Below are positions 1-6,408 of a stretch of 9,962 bases of DNA, piece by piece; position 1 is the stretch's first letter, and every line of letters begins with the position of its first letter. The DNA is from Lachnospiraceae bacterium (lineage in GTDB: Bacteria > Bacillota_A > Clostridia > Lachnospirales > Lachnospiraceae). The notes beneath the pieces were generated by a model that did no database searches, was not told the origin of the DNA, and saw only the letters and a list, made by a program, of their open reading frames with translations. A program made the translations under genes and the position numbers. The stretch is from NCBI GenBank assembly GCA_017652545.1, contig JAGCAV010000514.1, forward strand, positions 1 through 9,962, read 5' to 3'.

Positions 1-1
1 A

Positions 2-667
2 CAGATCCGGGATGCGTTCAGGGAGCAGATCGTTCCGAGCCTGGAAGCGGTCGAAGGCACCTATATCCCTCAGGTGGAAGTGGATACGACCGGGATCTAC
101 ATGGAGATCCTGGACCTGATGGCTGCTGATCTTCAGGAGGGAAAAGAACCGGCGGGATTTGAGGAGGACGGTTTTTCCTATGTGTACGGCCTGCCTGTCG
201 GAAGCGAAGCGGAACCGTCCGCGGTGTTCGGATATGCATTCTGCGATCTGAACTGCGACGGATATGATGAGATGATGATCGGAACCGTCGATAACGGGTT
301 CATTTATGATCTGTACACGCAGCTTGACGGAGAAGTGATCCATGTCTTCTGCGGCGGTGAACGGGACCGCCTTACCCTGGTCGGACATGAGGGCAATCCC
401 TGGAGGGAGCTCAGGGAGGAAGCTTCGGGCGGCGCGTCAAATACCGTGATCAGTTTCTGTACGCTGGAGCCCGGAACCGGAAAAATGTTCCAGGAGGTAT
501 CATTTGTCTATGACAGCCAGTCTGATCCGGAGAATCCCTTCGGTGTCTACTATCCCTGGGGGGATGAGGTGGAAACGGTTTCCGAAGAAGACTGGAATAC
601 GCGTCAGGGTAATTTCGGCGAGACAGTCATGCCGGATTTTCACACCTTTGAAACCATGAGTAAATAA
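2..667 (+). CDS. C-terminal part of an unrecognised, probably secreted or lipoprotein-type protein (5' partial)
   Basis: The reading frame is open from the first full codon at position 2 to a TAA at 665-667, giving 222 visible residues, and the true start lies left of the window. An internal GTG at 74 and ATG at 101 have no convincing ribosome binding site, so I treat the gene as truncated by the window edge. The visible part is acidic and rich in Gly, Asp and aromatic residues, with no membrane segment. Around visible residue 82 (bases 245-280) it has a D-L-N-C-D-G-Y-D-E loop. This resembles the calcium-binding-like D-x-N-x-D-G loops common in secreted Clostridia proteins. The rest looks like a beta-rich extracytoplasmic domain. 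No catalytic motif is visible and I do not recognise the family. A signal peptide or lipobox, if present, would be upstream. Extracytoplasmic location is inference from composition and the loop. Confidence 0.75.
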   Translation, partial: QIRDAFREQIVPSLEAVEGTYIPQVEVDTTGIYMEILDLMAADLQEGKEPAGFEEDGFSYVYGLPVGSEAEPSAVFGYAFCDLNCDGYDEMMIGTVDNGFIYDLYTQLDGEVIHVFCGGERDRLTLVGHEGNPWRELREEASGGASNTVISFCTLEPGTGKMFQEVSFVYDSQSDPENPFGVYYPWGDEVETVSEEDWNTRQGNFGETVMPDFHTFETMSK

Positions 668-689
668 ACAGAATCGCCAGTGGCAGACA

Positions 690-736
690 AAAGCGGCAGC
701 TGACAGGCAATCGCCTGAACAGCTGCCGTTTGTTCT
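690..736. terminator. Bidirectional intrinsic terminator between convergent genes
   Basis: CGGCAGCTG (694-702) pairs perfectly with CAGCTGCCG (720-728). An inner CAGGC/GCCTG helix (704-708 with 713-717) closes on an AATC loop. On the plus strand the stem is followed by TTTGTTCT. On the minus strand the exit side reads CTTTTGTCTG. The hairpin sits between the stop codons of two convergent genes, 23 bases after the first stop and 23 bases beyond the second, so it can serve both. The T-tracts are interrupted, so strength may differ by direction. Confidence 0.8.
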
Positions 737-758
737 GTCCCTCAACGTTCCGGTTCAT

Positions 759-1322
759 TTATTCAATTTCTTTCAGATACTCATCACAGCTCATCACCAG
801 TGTGTGGACCGGCGCGAAATCTTCGGCGATCTGCCTGGCGCAGGCCTCCTTGTGGGGCGTCTGACCGGCCACACAGTCATACAGATAGATGACCTGGTAA
901 CCCAGATCGATGGCGTCCATCATGGTCGCCAGCACGCAGCATTCGGCCACAACACCCGTGAGGACAACGGCTTCTTTCCCCTTCAGGGCAGCCAGCACCT
1001 GCCCGTTCTTAAGGGAGGAGTAGGTGTCTTTTGAGATCACGGGAATGCGGTCCGCAAGCGCACCGATCCGTCCTTCCAGCTCACTGTAGAAAGCATTGTC
1101 ATTGATGTCCTTATATTCCTGATTATAGTTGATCCAGCGGCCGACGGGATGCTCCGGGGCCAGATACCGGGTGATCAGCGCGTCCGGAGCGTTTTCGGCG
1201 TTCAGGATCCGCAGGGTATTGGAAATGGCAGATTCACTGCCCGGACAGGCCCAGTCATTTCCGGGCAGGTACACGTTTTGAAAATCAATTGCCAGCAGAA
1301 GGTCTTTGGATACGTCTCTCAT
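759..1322 (-). CDS. Isochorismatase-family cysteine hydrolase
   Basis: This is a complete 187-residue protein of the isochorismatase/nicotinamidase superfamily, the usual size for a single-domain member. These soluble cytoplasmic enzymes hydrolyse amide or vinyl-ether bonds through a cysteine nucleophile. The expected triad is visible: Asp13 in the strand LLLAIDFQN, Lys98 in ISKDTYSS, and Cys129 at the end of TGVVAECCV, the equivalent of the family's G-x-x-T-D-x-C-V motif. Cys128 beside it is an extra cysteine. The ATG at 1320-1322 is chosen because AAGGAAAG lies 8 bases upstream and the protein then begins directly before the first beta strand. An upstream GTG in frame would add 12 residues unlike the family. 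The gene stands alone, convergent with the gene on its left and divergent from the transporter operon. Substrate is not evident; nicotinamide, a ureide or another amide are possible. I see no isochorismate pathway genes. Confidence 0.9.
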   Translation of the reverse strand: MRDVSKDLLLAIDFQNVYLPGNDWACPGSESAISNTLRILNAENAPDALITRYLAPEHPVGRWINYNQEYKDINDNAFYSELEGRIGALADRIPVISKDTYSSLKNGQVLAALKGKEAVVLTGVVAECCVLATMMDAIDLGYQVIYLYDCVAGQTPHKEACARQIAEDFAPVHTLVMSCDEYLKEIE

Positions 1323-1327
1323 AGCTG

Positions 1328-1335
1328 CTTTCCTT
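1328..1335 (-). promoter_or_regulatory. Ribosome binding site of the isochorismatase-family gene
   Basis: The minus strand reads AAGGAAAG, with its AGGA core 8 bases before the ATG at 1322. It decides the start at 1322 over the in-frame GTG at 1358. Confidence 0.7.
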
Positions 1336-1365
1336 TTGAAAACCGGTGTCGGGACCACAACAGTT

Positions 1366-1384
1366 TCCGCATTCTTTATGCGGA
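1366..1384. repeat. Palindrome near the predicted transcript start of the isochorismatase-family gene
   Basis: TCCGCAT (1366-1372) and ATGCGGA (1378-1384) are perfect 7-base inverted repeats with a 5-base spacer. They fall just downstream of the minus-strand -10 box, around +3 to +21 of the inferred transcript. This could be an operator for a dimeric repressor or a 5'-end stabilising hairpin. No T-tract follows on the minus strand, so a terminator is unlikely. Confidence 0.45.
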
Positions 1385-1393
1385 TTTTCCCAC

Positions 1394-1421
1394 ATCATAT
1401 CATATCCGGCAGGAGACGCAA
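1394..1421 (-). promoter_or_regulatory. Predicted sigma-A-type promoter for the isochorismatase-family gene
   Basis: On the minus strand TTGCGT (1421-1416) is followed after 16 bases by TATGAT (1399-1394). The -10 matches consensus at 5 of 6 positions and the -35 keeps TTG. A second overlapping TATGAT (1404-1399) is too close to this -35. The implied leader is about 65 bases. Confidence 0.45.
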
Positions 1422-1428
1422 CTCCTCT

Positions 1429-1459
1429 TTTCATCTTTCTTTAATCTTTTCAGTATAAA
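1429..1459 (+). promoter_or_regulatory. Predicted promoter of the transporter/two-component operon with an 11-bp direct repeat
   Basis: TATAAA at 1454-1459 is a plausible -10 box. No good -35 hexamer is present at normal spacing. Instead two near-identical decamers, TTTCATCTTT (1429-1438) and TTTAATCTTT (1440-1449), repeat with an 11-base period, the spacing typical of sites for OmpR/PhoB-type regulators. The leader of about 50 bases holds a small hairpin (TGCTC 1467-1471 with GAGCA 1477-1481) and a purine-rich tract leading to GAGGA (1500-1504), 11 bases before the ATG. A weak -35 plus tandem sites suggests activator dependence, which is inference. Confidence 0.4.
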
Positions 1460-1515
1460 ATGGTCATGCTCGCTCAGAGCAAAAAGAGAAAGAGAAACCG
1501 AGGACTATTGCGTTT

Positions 1516-3357
1516 ATGAGTATGTTTTACCGGATCATCTCCCTTCTGGGAGGACTGGCGCTGTTCCTGTACGGAATGCGCATCATGGGTGACGGATTAA
1601 AAAGCAGTTCCGGCGGCGCGCTGAAGAGCGTACTGGCATATGTCACCGACAAACCCGTAAAGGGATTTATTCTTGGGCTTATTGTCACCTGCATGATACA
1701 AAGTTCTACGGCTACGATTGTCCTGACCGTGGGTCTTGTAGGTGCGGGATTTCTGAAATTTTCCCAGTCTGCCGGCATTGTATTGGGGGCAAATGTCGGC
1801 ACGGCCATCACTGCACAGATTATCAGGCTTATGGATGTGGAAGCCGGAGAAAGCAGTCTGCTCTATTTTTTCAAGTCTGATAACCTGGCTCCGATGGCTC
1901 TCATCATCGGGATCGTTCTGATCATGTTTATTCACAGCCGAAGATCGGATGTGATCGGTACGGTGTGCATGGGATTCGGCATCCTTTTTGTAGGACTGAT
2001 GAACATGAGCGCAGCCGTATCTTCGCTCAGCGGGATGCTCAGCAGAGTGCTGGTGTCCTTTGAAGATAATTATCTGCTGGGCTTTCTTGCAGGCGTTCTG
2101 GTCACCGGCGTCATCCAGAGCTCTTCGGCGGTGATCGGTATCCTGCAGTCCGTTGCCAGTTCGGTCGGCGTGACTTTCTGCGGCGTGTTCGCCATTATCA
2201 TCGGCGTGAACATCGGAGACTGCATTACGACCTACCTGGTATGCCGCATCGGCGCAAAGCGGGAACAGATCAGGACCTGTCTTGTCCATATCATTTATAA
2301 TGTCATAGCGGCAACGCTTCTGATCGTGTGTATTACGCTTCTGCGGCTCACCGGTATTCTCTCGGACCAGATCTGGACGGCGACGCTCCGTTCCGGCGGT
2401 GTCGCCAATGTACACGGTCTTTTCAGACTGGTTCCCGCTGTTATCCTGCTGCCGTTCTCAGGGCAGATGCAGAAACTGGCAGTGAAGCTGGTTCCGGACC
2501 GGGATCCGGAAGACGGGAAAAAGAAAAAGAAAGATCCGCTGCGGGAGCTGGATCTGCGCCTGGTCAACAACCCATACCTGGCACTTACCGAATCGCGGCA
2601 TCTGATCGGAAGAATGGCAAAAACAGCCGTAAAGAACTTCAGGAGTACTGCGGCGCAGCTGGATGGCTATGATCCCAAAGTCCATGACAAGATCATGGAA
2701 AGGGAGGATAAACTGGACCAGATGACAGATGCGGCAAACAGGTATATACTGGTCGTGTCACCATATATTACACTGGAGCAGGACAATCTGGAACAGAGCT
2801 TTCAGCTGCAGGCCATGACCTGTTTTGAGCGGATCGGAGACCTTGCGGTCAATATTGAGAACAATCTGAAGAAACTGAGCAGCTCGGAGAATCCGGTCAC
2901 ACCGGTCGGAATAAAGGAGCTGAAGCTGGTCTTTACAGCGGTTGATGATATCCTGTCACAGGCTACGGAGGCGTTCATGCTGGACAGCGTCGAGGAGACG
3001 CTTCGTGTTGAGCCGCTGGAAGAAGTGATCGATGAGCTCGTTGAGACGGTCAGGAACCGCCACCTGGAGCGAATGACCAGCGGACTGTGCGACGTCGTTA
3101 ACGGGATTCAGTATGAGAATATCCTGATGCACCTTGAGCGTGTCGCAGATCAGTGTTCAGATCTGGCGGTCTATCATCTCGGCAGGTATGACGATAAGGT
3201 CAGAGGACAGGAACATCAGTACATTCATAATCTGCATCTTTCCGAAGAACCTGACTATATGACCCGGTTCCACTCCAGTTATACCAAGTACTACAGCCTT
3301 CTGGACGGAATCGAGGCTGAGGAAGAAGGAAAAACGGATGAGAATCCTGGTGGTTGA
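1516..3357 (+). CDS. Na/Pi cotransporter family protein with C-terminal PhoU-like domain
   Basis: This 613-residue inner-membrane protein has the two-module layout of bacterial NptA-type transporters, which couple phosphate uptake to sodium. The membrane half (about 5-316) carries the duplicated NaPi-II signature: M-I-Q-S-S-T-A (60-66) and V-I-Q-S-S-S-A (199-205). These are followed by the paired loops G-A-N-V-G-T (91-96) and G-V-N-I-G-D (230-235). A lysine-rich cytoplasmic linker (335-339) leads to an all-helical PhoU-like tail (about 355-560). The tail has two E-R-x-x-D metal-binding-type motifs, ERIGDLAVNIENN (438-450) and ERVADQCSDLA (541-551). The start at 1516 has GAGGA 11 bases upstream, which is rather far; the next ATG is two codons later. 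The end overlaps the response-regulator start by 20 bp, implying translational coupling. The family also includes phosphate exporters and transporters of unknown substrate, so direction of transport is not settled by sequence. Confidence 0.93.
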   Translation: MSMFYRIISLLGGLALFLYGMRIMGDGLKSSSGGALKSVLAYVTDKPVKGFILGLIVTCMIQSSTATIVLTVGLVGAGFLKFSQSAGIVLGANVGTAITAQIIRLMDVEAGESSLLYFFKSDNLAPMALIIGIVLIMFIHSRRSDVIGTVCMGFGILFVGLMNMSAAVSSLSGMLSRVLVSFEDNYLLGFLAGVLVTGVIQSSSAVIGILQSVASSVGVTFCGVFAIIIGVNIGDCITTYLVCRIGAKREQIRTCLVHIIYNVIAATLLIVCITLLRLTGILSDQIWTATLRSGGVANVHGLFRLVPAVILLPFSGQMQKLAVKLVPDRDPEDGKKKKKDPLRELDLRLVNNPYLALTESRHLIGRMAKTAVKNFRSTAAQLDGYDPKVHDKIMEREDKLDQMTDAANRYILVVSPYITLEQDNLEQSFQLQAMTCFERIGDLAVNIENNLKKLSSSENPVTPVGIKELKLVFTAVDDILSQATEAFMLDSVEETLRVEPLEEVIDELVETVRNRHLERMTSGLCDVVNGIQYENILMHLERVADQCSDLAVYHLGRYDDKVRGQEHQYIHNLHLSEEPDYMTRFHSSYTKYYSLLDGIEAEEEGKTDENPGG

Positions 3358-4012
3358 AGACCAGACTGAACTTCGGGAAGTGCTTCAGAAGCAGCTTGCG
3401 GAGCAGGGCTATGCGGTAGACGGGTGTGAGAATGCCCTGATCGCAATGGATTATCTTGAAGCCGCAGACTATGATCTTGCGATTCTGGATATCGGACTGC
3501 CCGGAATGAGCGGGATGGAGCTTCTGCAGTGGATCAGAAGGCGCGAGATGGATGTACAGGTGCTCATGCTGACTGCCATGGACAGCATAGAGGATAAAGT
3601 CCGCGGTCTGGATGCCGGCGCCGATGACTATATGACGAAGCCGTTTTCCTTTGAGGAGCTTCTTGCCCGCCTTCGCATGCTGACAAGGAAAAAGAATCAG
3701 AATAAGACAAACCTTTATACGCTGGGGGATCTGACACTGGACAGTTCCGCCGGCGTTTGTGCGCGCTCCGGTCAGACGATCTCATTGTCCAGAAGAGAAT
3801 ACGCCGTGCTGGAATACCTGATCATGCATAAAGGCCAGGTGCTCTCCAGAGAACAGATCGAATCACATGTCCTGGATTTTTCCTATCAGGGTTCCTCAAA
3901 CCTGATCGATGTTTACATCCGCTATCTGCGCAAAAAAATCGATGAGGGACATGACAGGAAGCTGATCCATACGGTCAGGGGACGGGGTTACGTGATCAGG
4001 GAAGAAGAGTGA
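3338..4012 (+). CDS. OmpR/PhoB-family response regulator
   Basis: This 224-residue transcription factor has a receiver domain (1-115) and a winged-helix DNA-binding domain (about 127-222). The receiver shows the acidic pair Glu7-Asp8, the phospho-acceptor Asp51 in LAILDIGLPG, the switch Thr79 in LMLTAMD and Lys101 in MTKPFS. The output domain has the OmpR-type helix ending RYLRKKID and the wing HTVRGRGYVI near the C terminus. Length is normal for the family. The ATG lies inside the end of the transporter gene, with AAGGA 7 bases upstream. The kinase gene begins 13 bases after its stop, so the three genes form one unit. It is most likely phosphorylated by that kinase. The target is unknown; the direct repeat before the transporter gene is the obvious candidate. 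Linking it to phosphate rests on context, because the sequence also resembles QseB/PmrA-like regulators. Confidence 0.95.
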   Translation: MRILVVEDQTELREVLQKQLAEQGYAVDGCENALIAMDYLEAADYDLAILDIGLPGMSGMELLQWIRRREMDVQVLMLTAMDSIEDKVRGLDAGADDYMTKPFSFEELLARLRMLTRKKNQNKTNLYTLGDLTLDSSAGVCARSGQTISLSRREYAVLEYLIMHKGQVLSREQIESHVLDFSYQGSSNLIDVYIRYLRKKIDEGHDRKLIHTVRGRGYVIREEE

Positions 4013-4025
4013 AGGAAGAGAATCT

Positions 4026-5429
4026 ATGAGGCTGGGATCTGTCAGAAAAAGGATTTTTCTGCTCTATACGCTGTCTGTGCTTCTGCTTTGCGGAGCGACA
4101 GCGGCTTTTTTGTTTATCGCAGAGGACAGGCTGATCATAGAGGAAGCCAAAGAAAACCTGGCAGCACTCACAGACAGTGCTGTCGGGGATATCTCATTCG
4201 AGGATGGCAGGATCGTTACGGATGAGCACATGAAATGGAACATAGACGGCACATATCTGATCGTATGCGATGCTGACGGGGAAATACTGGCCGGCCAGGT
4301 GCCGGAAGGATTTGAGAACACACCCGGTTTTGAACCGGAAAAAATCCGTAAGGTCAGGTGCGGGAAAAAGACATATCATGTATATGATGAGCCGCTGGAC
4401 GCAGCGGATGGGCATGCCGGATGGGTCAGAGGCATTGCGCCTGAGGATCTGAAGGAGATCAGCCCCATGCTGTATACGATGTACCGCTGGTTTATCCCGG
4501 TCATTCCGATGCTGATCGCGCTGACTCTTCTGGCCGGGTGGTATATCACCCGGCGTGCGTTCGCACCGCTCGGCAGAATTGTGAATACAGCTGCGTCCAT
4601 TCATGAGGAATCGGATCTCTCGCTGAGGATCGGGATCGGATCTCCCGACAGTGATGATGAGATCCTCAGGACAGCCGGCGTTTTTGACCGGATGCTGGAG
4701 CGGATCCAGAAAAGTTTTGTCCGTGAACGCCAGTTCGCAAACAACGCAAGCCATGAACTCCGCACGCCTGTGGCTGTTATTATGTCCCAGAGCGAATATG
4801 CGCTTGCGCATCCGGATGACCCCGAACTGACCAGGCGGTCACTGGAACAGATTCTCAGACAGTCCCGGAAGATGAGCACCCTGATCTCCAGACTGCTGTT
4901 CCTGGCGAGGGCGGACAGCGGCAGACAGCAGATCCAGGCGTCAAAGATGGACATCAGCCTGTGTGCGGAGGAGAGCGCGGCGATGCTCGCTGAAGCGGCC
5001 GCCGGGAAGCGGATCAGTGTCAGCGTGGAGGCAGAGGAGGGGATCTACATCAATGGTGACGAGACGCTGATCAGCCAGATGTTCACCAACCTGATCTCCA
5101 ATGGGATCAAGTACGGAAAGCAGGGCGGCTGGGTCAAGGTGAGGATCAAAAGCGACCGGTTACTTGTCAGCATCCGGATCGATGACAACGGCTGCGGGAT
5201 CGGCCCGGAGGAACTGGAACACATCTGGGAACGCTTCTACCGGGGAGATGGCGCCGGGAGAGATACTGCCGGGGCAGCGGAGAATGATGCGTCGAATGAT
5301 GACAGTACCGGACTGGGGCTGCCTATCACCAAATGGATCGTGGAGGCTCATGGCGGAAGCATCCATGTCGTCAGCCGGCGGGATGAGGGAACCTGTTTCA
5401 AGATCTCACTCCCGGCTTATCAGGAATAA
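4026..5429 (+). CDS. Membrane sensor histidine kinase (HAMP-HisKA-HATPase)
   Basis: This is a complete 467-residue kinase. A first membrane helix (about 10-32) and a second (about 154-173) frame an extracytoplasmic sensor region of roughly 120 residues. A HAMP domain (about 174-228) follows. The phospho-acceptor His243 lies in ASHELRTPVA. The ATP-binding domain shows the N box (NLISNGIKYG, Asn355/Asn359), G1 (DDNGCGIG, 386-393), F box (WERFYRGD, 401-408) and G2 (STGLGLPI, 427-434). There is no visible PAS domain, unlike classical PhoR. Between F box and G2 lies a loop of about 18 residues rich in Gly, Ala, Asp and Asn (409-426), longer than in most relatives. AAGGAAGAG at 4012-4020 lies just before the ATG. 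It is the natural partner of the regulator upstream. The signal sensed is unknown. Close coupling to a Pi transporter with a PhoU domain suggests phosphate status, but the small sensor region gives no ligand motif. Confidence 0.95.
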   Translation: MRLGSVRKRIFLLYTLSVLLLCGATAAFLFIAEDRLIIEEAKENLAALTDSAVGDISFEDGRIVTDEHMKWNIDGTYLIVCDADGEILAGQVPEGFENTPGFEPEKIRKVRCGKKTYHVYDEPLDAADGHAGWVRGIAPEDLKEISPMLYTMYRWFIPVIPMLIALTLLAGWYITRRAFAPLGRIVNTAASIHEESDLSLRIGIGSPDSDDEILRTAGVFDRMLERIQKSFVRERQFANNASHELRTPVAVIMSQSEYALAHPDDPELTRRSLEQILRQSRKMSTLISRLLFLARADSGRQQIQASKMDISLCAEESAAMLAEAAAGKRISVSVEAEEGIYINGDETLISQMFTNLISNGIKYGKQGGWVKVRIKSDRLLVSIRIDDNGCGIGPEELEHIWERFYRGDGAGRDTAGAAENDASNDDSTGLGLPITKWIVEAHGGSIHVVSRRDEGTCFKISLPAYQE

Positions 5430-5478
5430 CGACTGAGAGGGGAAGGAAACGGAAGGACGCCCTCATCCAAAATACTTG

Positions 5479-5494
5479 CCGGGACTGTTTCCGG
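5479..5494 (+). other. Weak hairpin after the kinase gene, without a T-tract
   Basis: CCGGGA (5479-5484) can pair with TTCCGG (5489-5494) around a CTGT loop, including one G-U pair. No run of T follows, so it is not a convincing terminator. I see no other terminator between the kinase stop and the next promoter, so some read-through into the downstream genes is possible. Confidence 0.3.
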
Positions 5495-5498
5495 GAAC

Positions 5499-5527
5499 TT
5501 GTATGCGTGCCTCAAATCAGTTACAAT
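5499..5527 (+). promoter_or_regulatory. Predicted sigma-A-type promoter of the nucleoside phosphorylase operon
   Basis: TTGTAT (5499-5504) and TACAAT (5522-5527) are separated by 17 bases. The -10 matches consensus at 5 of 6 positions and the -35 keeps TTG. The implied transcript start near 5534 gives a leader of about 70 bases. This is the best-looking promoter in the window and would drive the four genes from 5606 onward. Confidence 0.6.
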
Positions 5528-5534
5528 AGGGCAT

Positions 5535-5583
5535 GCCGGATGCAACATCCATCAGGCGCGGTCAGATACCGGCTTTTGTTATT
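5535..5583 (+). promoter_or_regulatory. Possible attenuator-like structure in the nucleoside phosphorylase leader
   Basis: GCCGG (5535-5539) can pair with CCGGC (5569-5573), which is followed at once by TTTTGTTATT (5574-5583). A competing hairpin, GGATG/CATCC (5538-5542 with 5546-5550, CAA loop), uses two of the same bases, so the two folds exclude each other. Stems are only 5 bp and the first arm lies at the predicted transcript start, so chance is a real possibility. I recognise no known riboswitch. Confidence 0.22.
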
Positions 5584-5591
5584 CAGTTGTC

Positions 5592-5597
5592 AGGAGG
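5592..5597 (+). promoter_or_regulatory. Ribosome binding site that sets the nucleoside phosphorylase start
   Basis: A perfect AGGAGG lies 8 bases before the ATG at 5606. The same frame is open upstream to a GTG at 5507 and an ATG at 5540. Neither has a ribosome binding site, and both lie in the promoter/leader. Confidence 0.85.
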
Positions 5598-5605
5598 TGG
5601 TGATC

Positions 5606-6406
5606 ATGAGCAGGATGCCTCATATCAGGCTGGACGAATCGATCTGCGCAACAGCAGCCATTCTGCCGGGAGACCCCGCACGGGTCGACACGGTAGCTTC
5701 TTTTCTGGAGGATGTGAAGGAAGAGGGGTTCAACAGAGAATATAAAAGCGTAACAGGAACCTATAAAGGAAGGCGGATCCTGGTCATGTCCACCGGCATG
5801 GGCGGGGCTTCGACCGCGATCGGCGTTGAGGAACTGGCGGATCTTGGCGTGAAGGATATGATCCGGATCGGGAGCGCAGGCGCGCTGCAGAAGGAGCTGC
5901 GCCTCGGGCAGCTGATCATCTGCAGCAAGGCGGTGTGCGATGACGGAGCCAGCCTGAGCTACCTGGGCAGGATGCGGTATGCGGACCCGAAGCTGGAGCA
6001 GATGGGCAGATCATGGGGAGAAGATGATATCTGCTTTGCATATGCGGATGAAGCGCTGACGAAAGCATGTCTGGCTGCGGCACAGGCACAGGGGTTCGAT
6101 GCGCTGATCGGAAGTACCCGGTCCCATGACGCGCTTTATCTGAAGACAAAACCTGAGCTGGACCGGCACTACTCATCGCGGGGCATCAGCGGATCCGATA
6201 TGGAGACCGCTGCTGTGCTGGCCGTAGGCGGGATCAGGGGCGTTCGTGCCTGCAGTATCCTGAATGTTGTGGTAGAATGGGAAGCGGATATCAAAGAAGG
6301 CGTTGGCGCCTATAAAGACGGAGCAGCGGCTGCTGCTGCCGGAGAGAGAAATGAGATCATCACAGCGCTGGAAGCGCTGGCAGCGATTCCTGAAGCGAAA
6401 GGCTGA
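5606..6406 (+). CDS. Nucleoside phosphorylase, Udp-like (PNP_UDP_1 family)
   Basis: This 266-residue cytoplasmic enzyme splits a nucleoside with phosphate into a base and (deoxy)ribose-1-phosphate. Udp-family landmarks are clear: the phosphate-binding loop LPGDPARV (20-27) with Arg26, Arg44 in NREY, STGMGG (62-67), Arg87 in IRIGSAGAL, and the ribose-binding SDMETAA (197-203) with Glu200. Overall it lines up with E. coli uridine phosphorylase, slightly longer than its 253 residues. However, the segment holding the uracil-binding Gln and Arg in that enzyme (FYPGQERYD) reads LYLKTKPELD here, with neither residue. The position of the purine-phosphorylase catalytic Asp also reads differently (ILNVVVEWE). 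The base preference is therefore open and I give no gene symbol. It is the first gene after a good promoter, and its stop is 2 bases before the next ATG, indicating tight co-translation with the barstar-HAD gene. Confidence 0.9.
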   Translation: MSRMPHIRLDESICATAAILPGDPARVDTVASFLEDVKEEGFNREYKSVTGTYKGRRILVMSTGMGGASTAIGVEELADLGVKDMIRIGSAGALQKELRLGQLIICSKAVCDDGASLSYLGRMRYADPKLEQMGRSWGEDDICFAYADEALTKACLAAAQAQGFDALIGSTRSHDALYLKTKPELDRHYSSRGISGSDMETAAVLAVGGIRGVRACSILNVVVEWEADIKEGVGAYKDGAAAAAAGERNEIITALEALAAIPEAKG

Positions 6407-6408
6407 CT

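Noticed and set aside
759..1322. Hydrolase as an isochorismatase of siderophore or menaquinone synthesis
   Set aside because: Only the superfamily triad supports it. No isochorismate, siderophore or menaquinone genes are in the window, so a specific substrate would be a guess.
1149..1592. Plus-strand open frame of about 147 codons across the isochorismatase/transporter intergenic region
   Set aside because: It is antisense to the hydrolase, runs through the divergent promoter region, overlaps the transporter start, and has no ribosome binding site or family resemblance.
1597..2415. Long minus-strand open frame (about 272 codons) inside the Na/Pi transporter gene
   Set aside because: The translation is very rich in His, Asp, Arg and Gln, typical of the reverse of a membrane-protein gene. 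The plus strand carries the duplicated QSS motifs.
5430..5500. Intrinsic terminator separating the kinase gene from the phosphorylase operon
   Set aside because: The only hairpin (5479-5494) has a 6-bp stem with a G-U pair and no T-tract, so I do not call a terminator here.
5507..5605. Upstream in-frame start (GTG 5507 or ATG 5540) for the nucleoside phosphorylase
   Set aside because: These codons have no ribosome binding site and overlap the predicted promoter. The ATG at 5606 has a perfect AGGAGG and gives the expected family N terminus.
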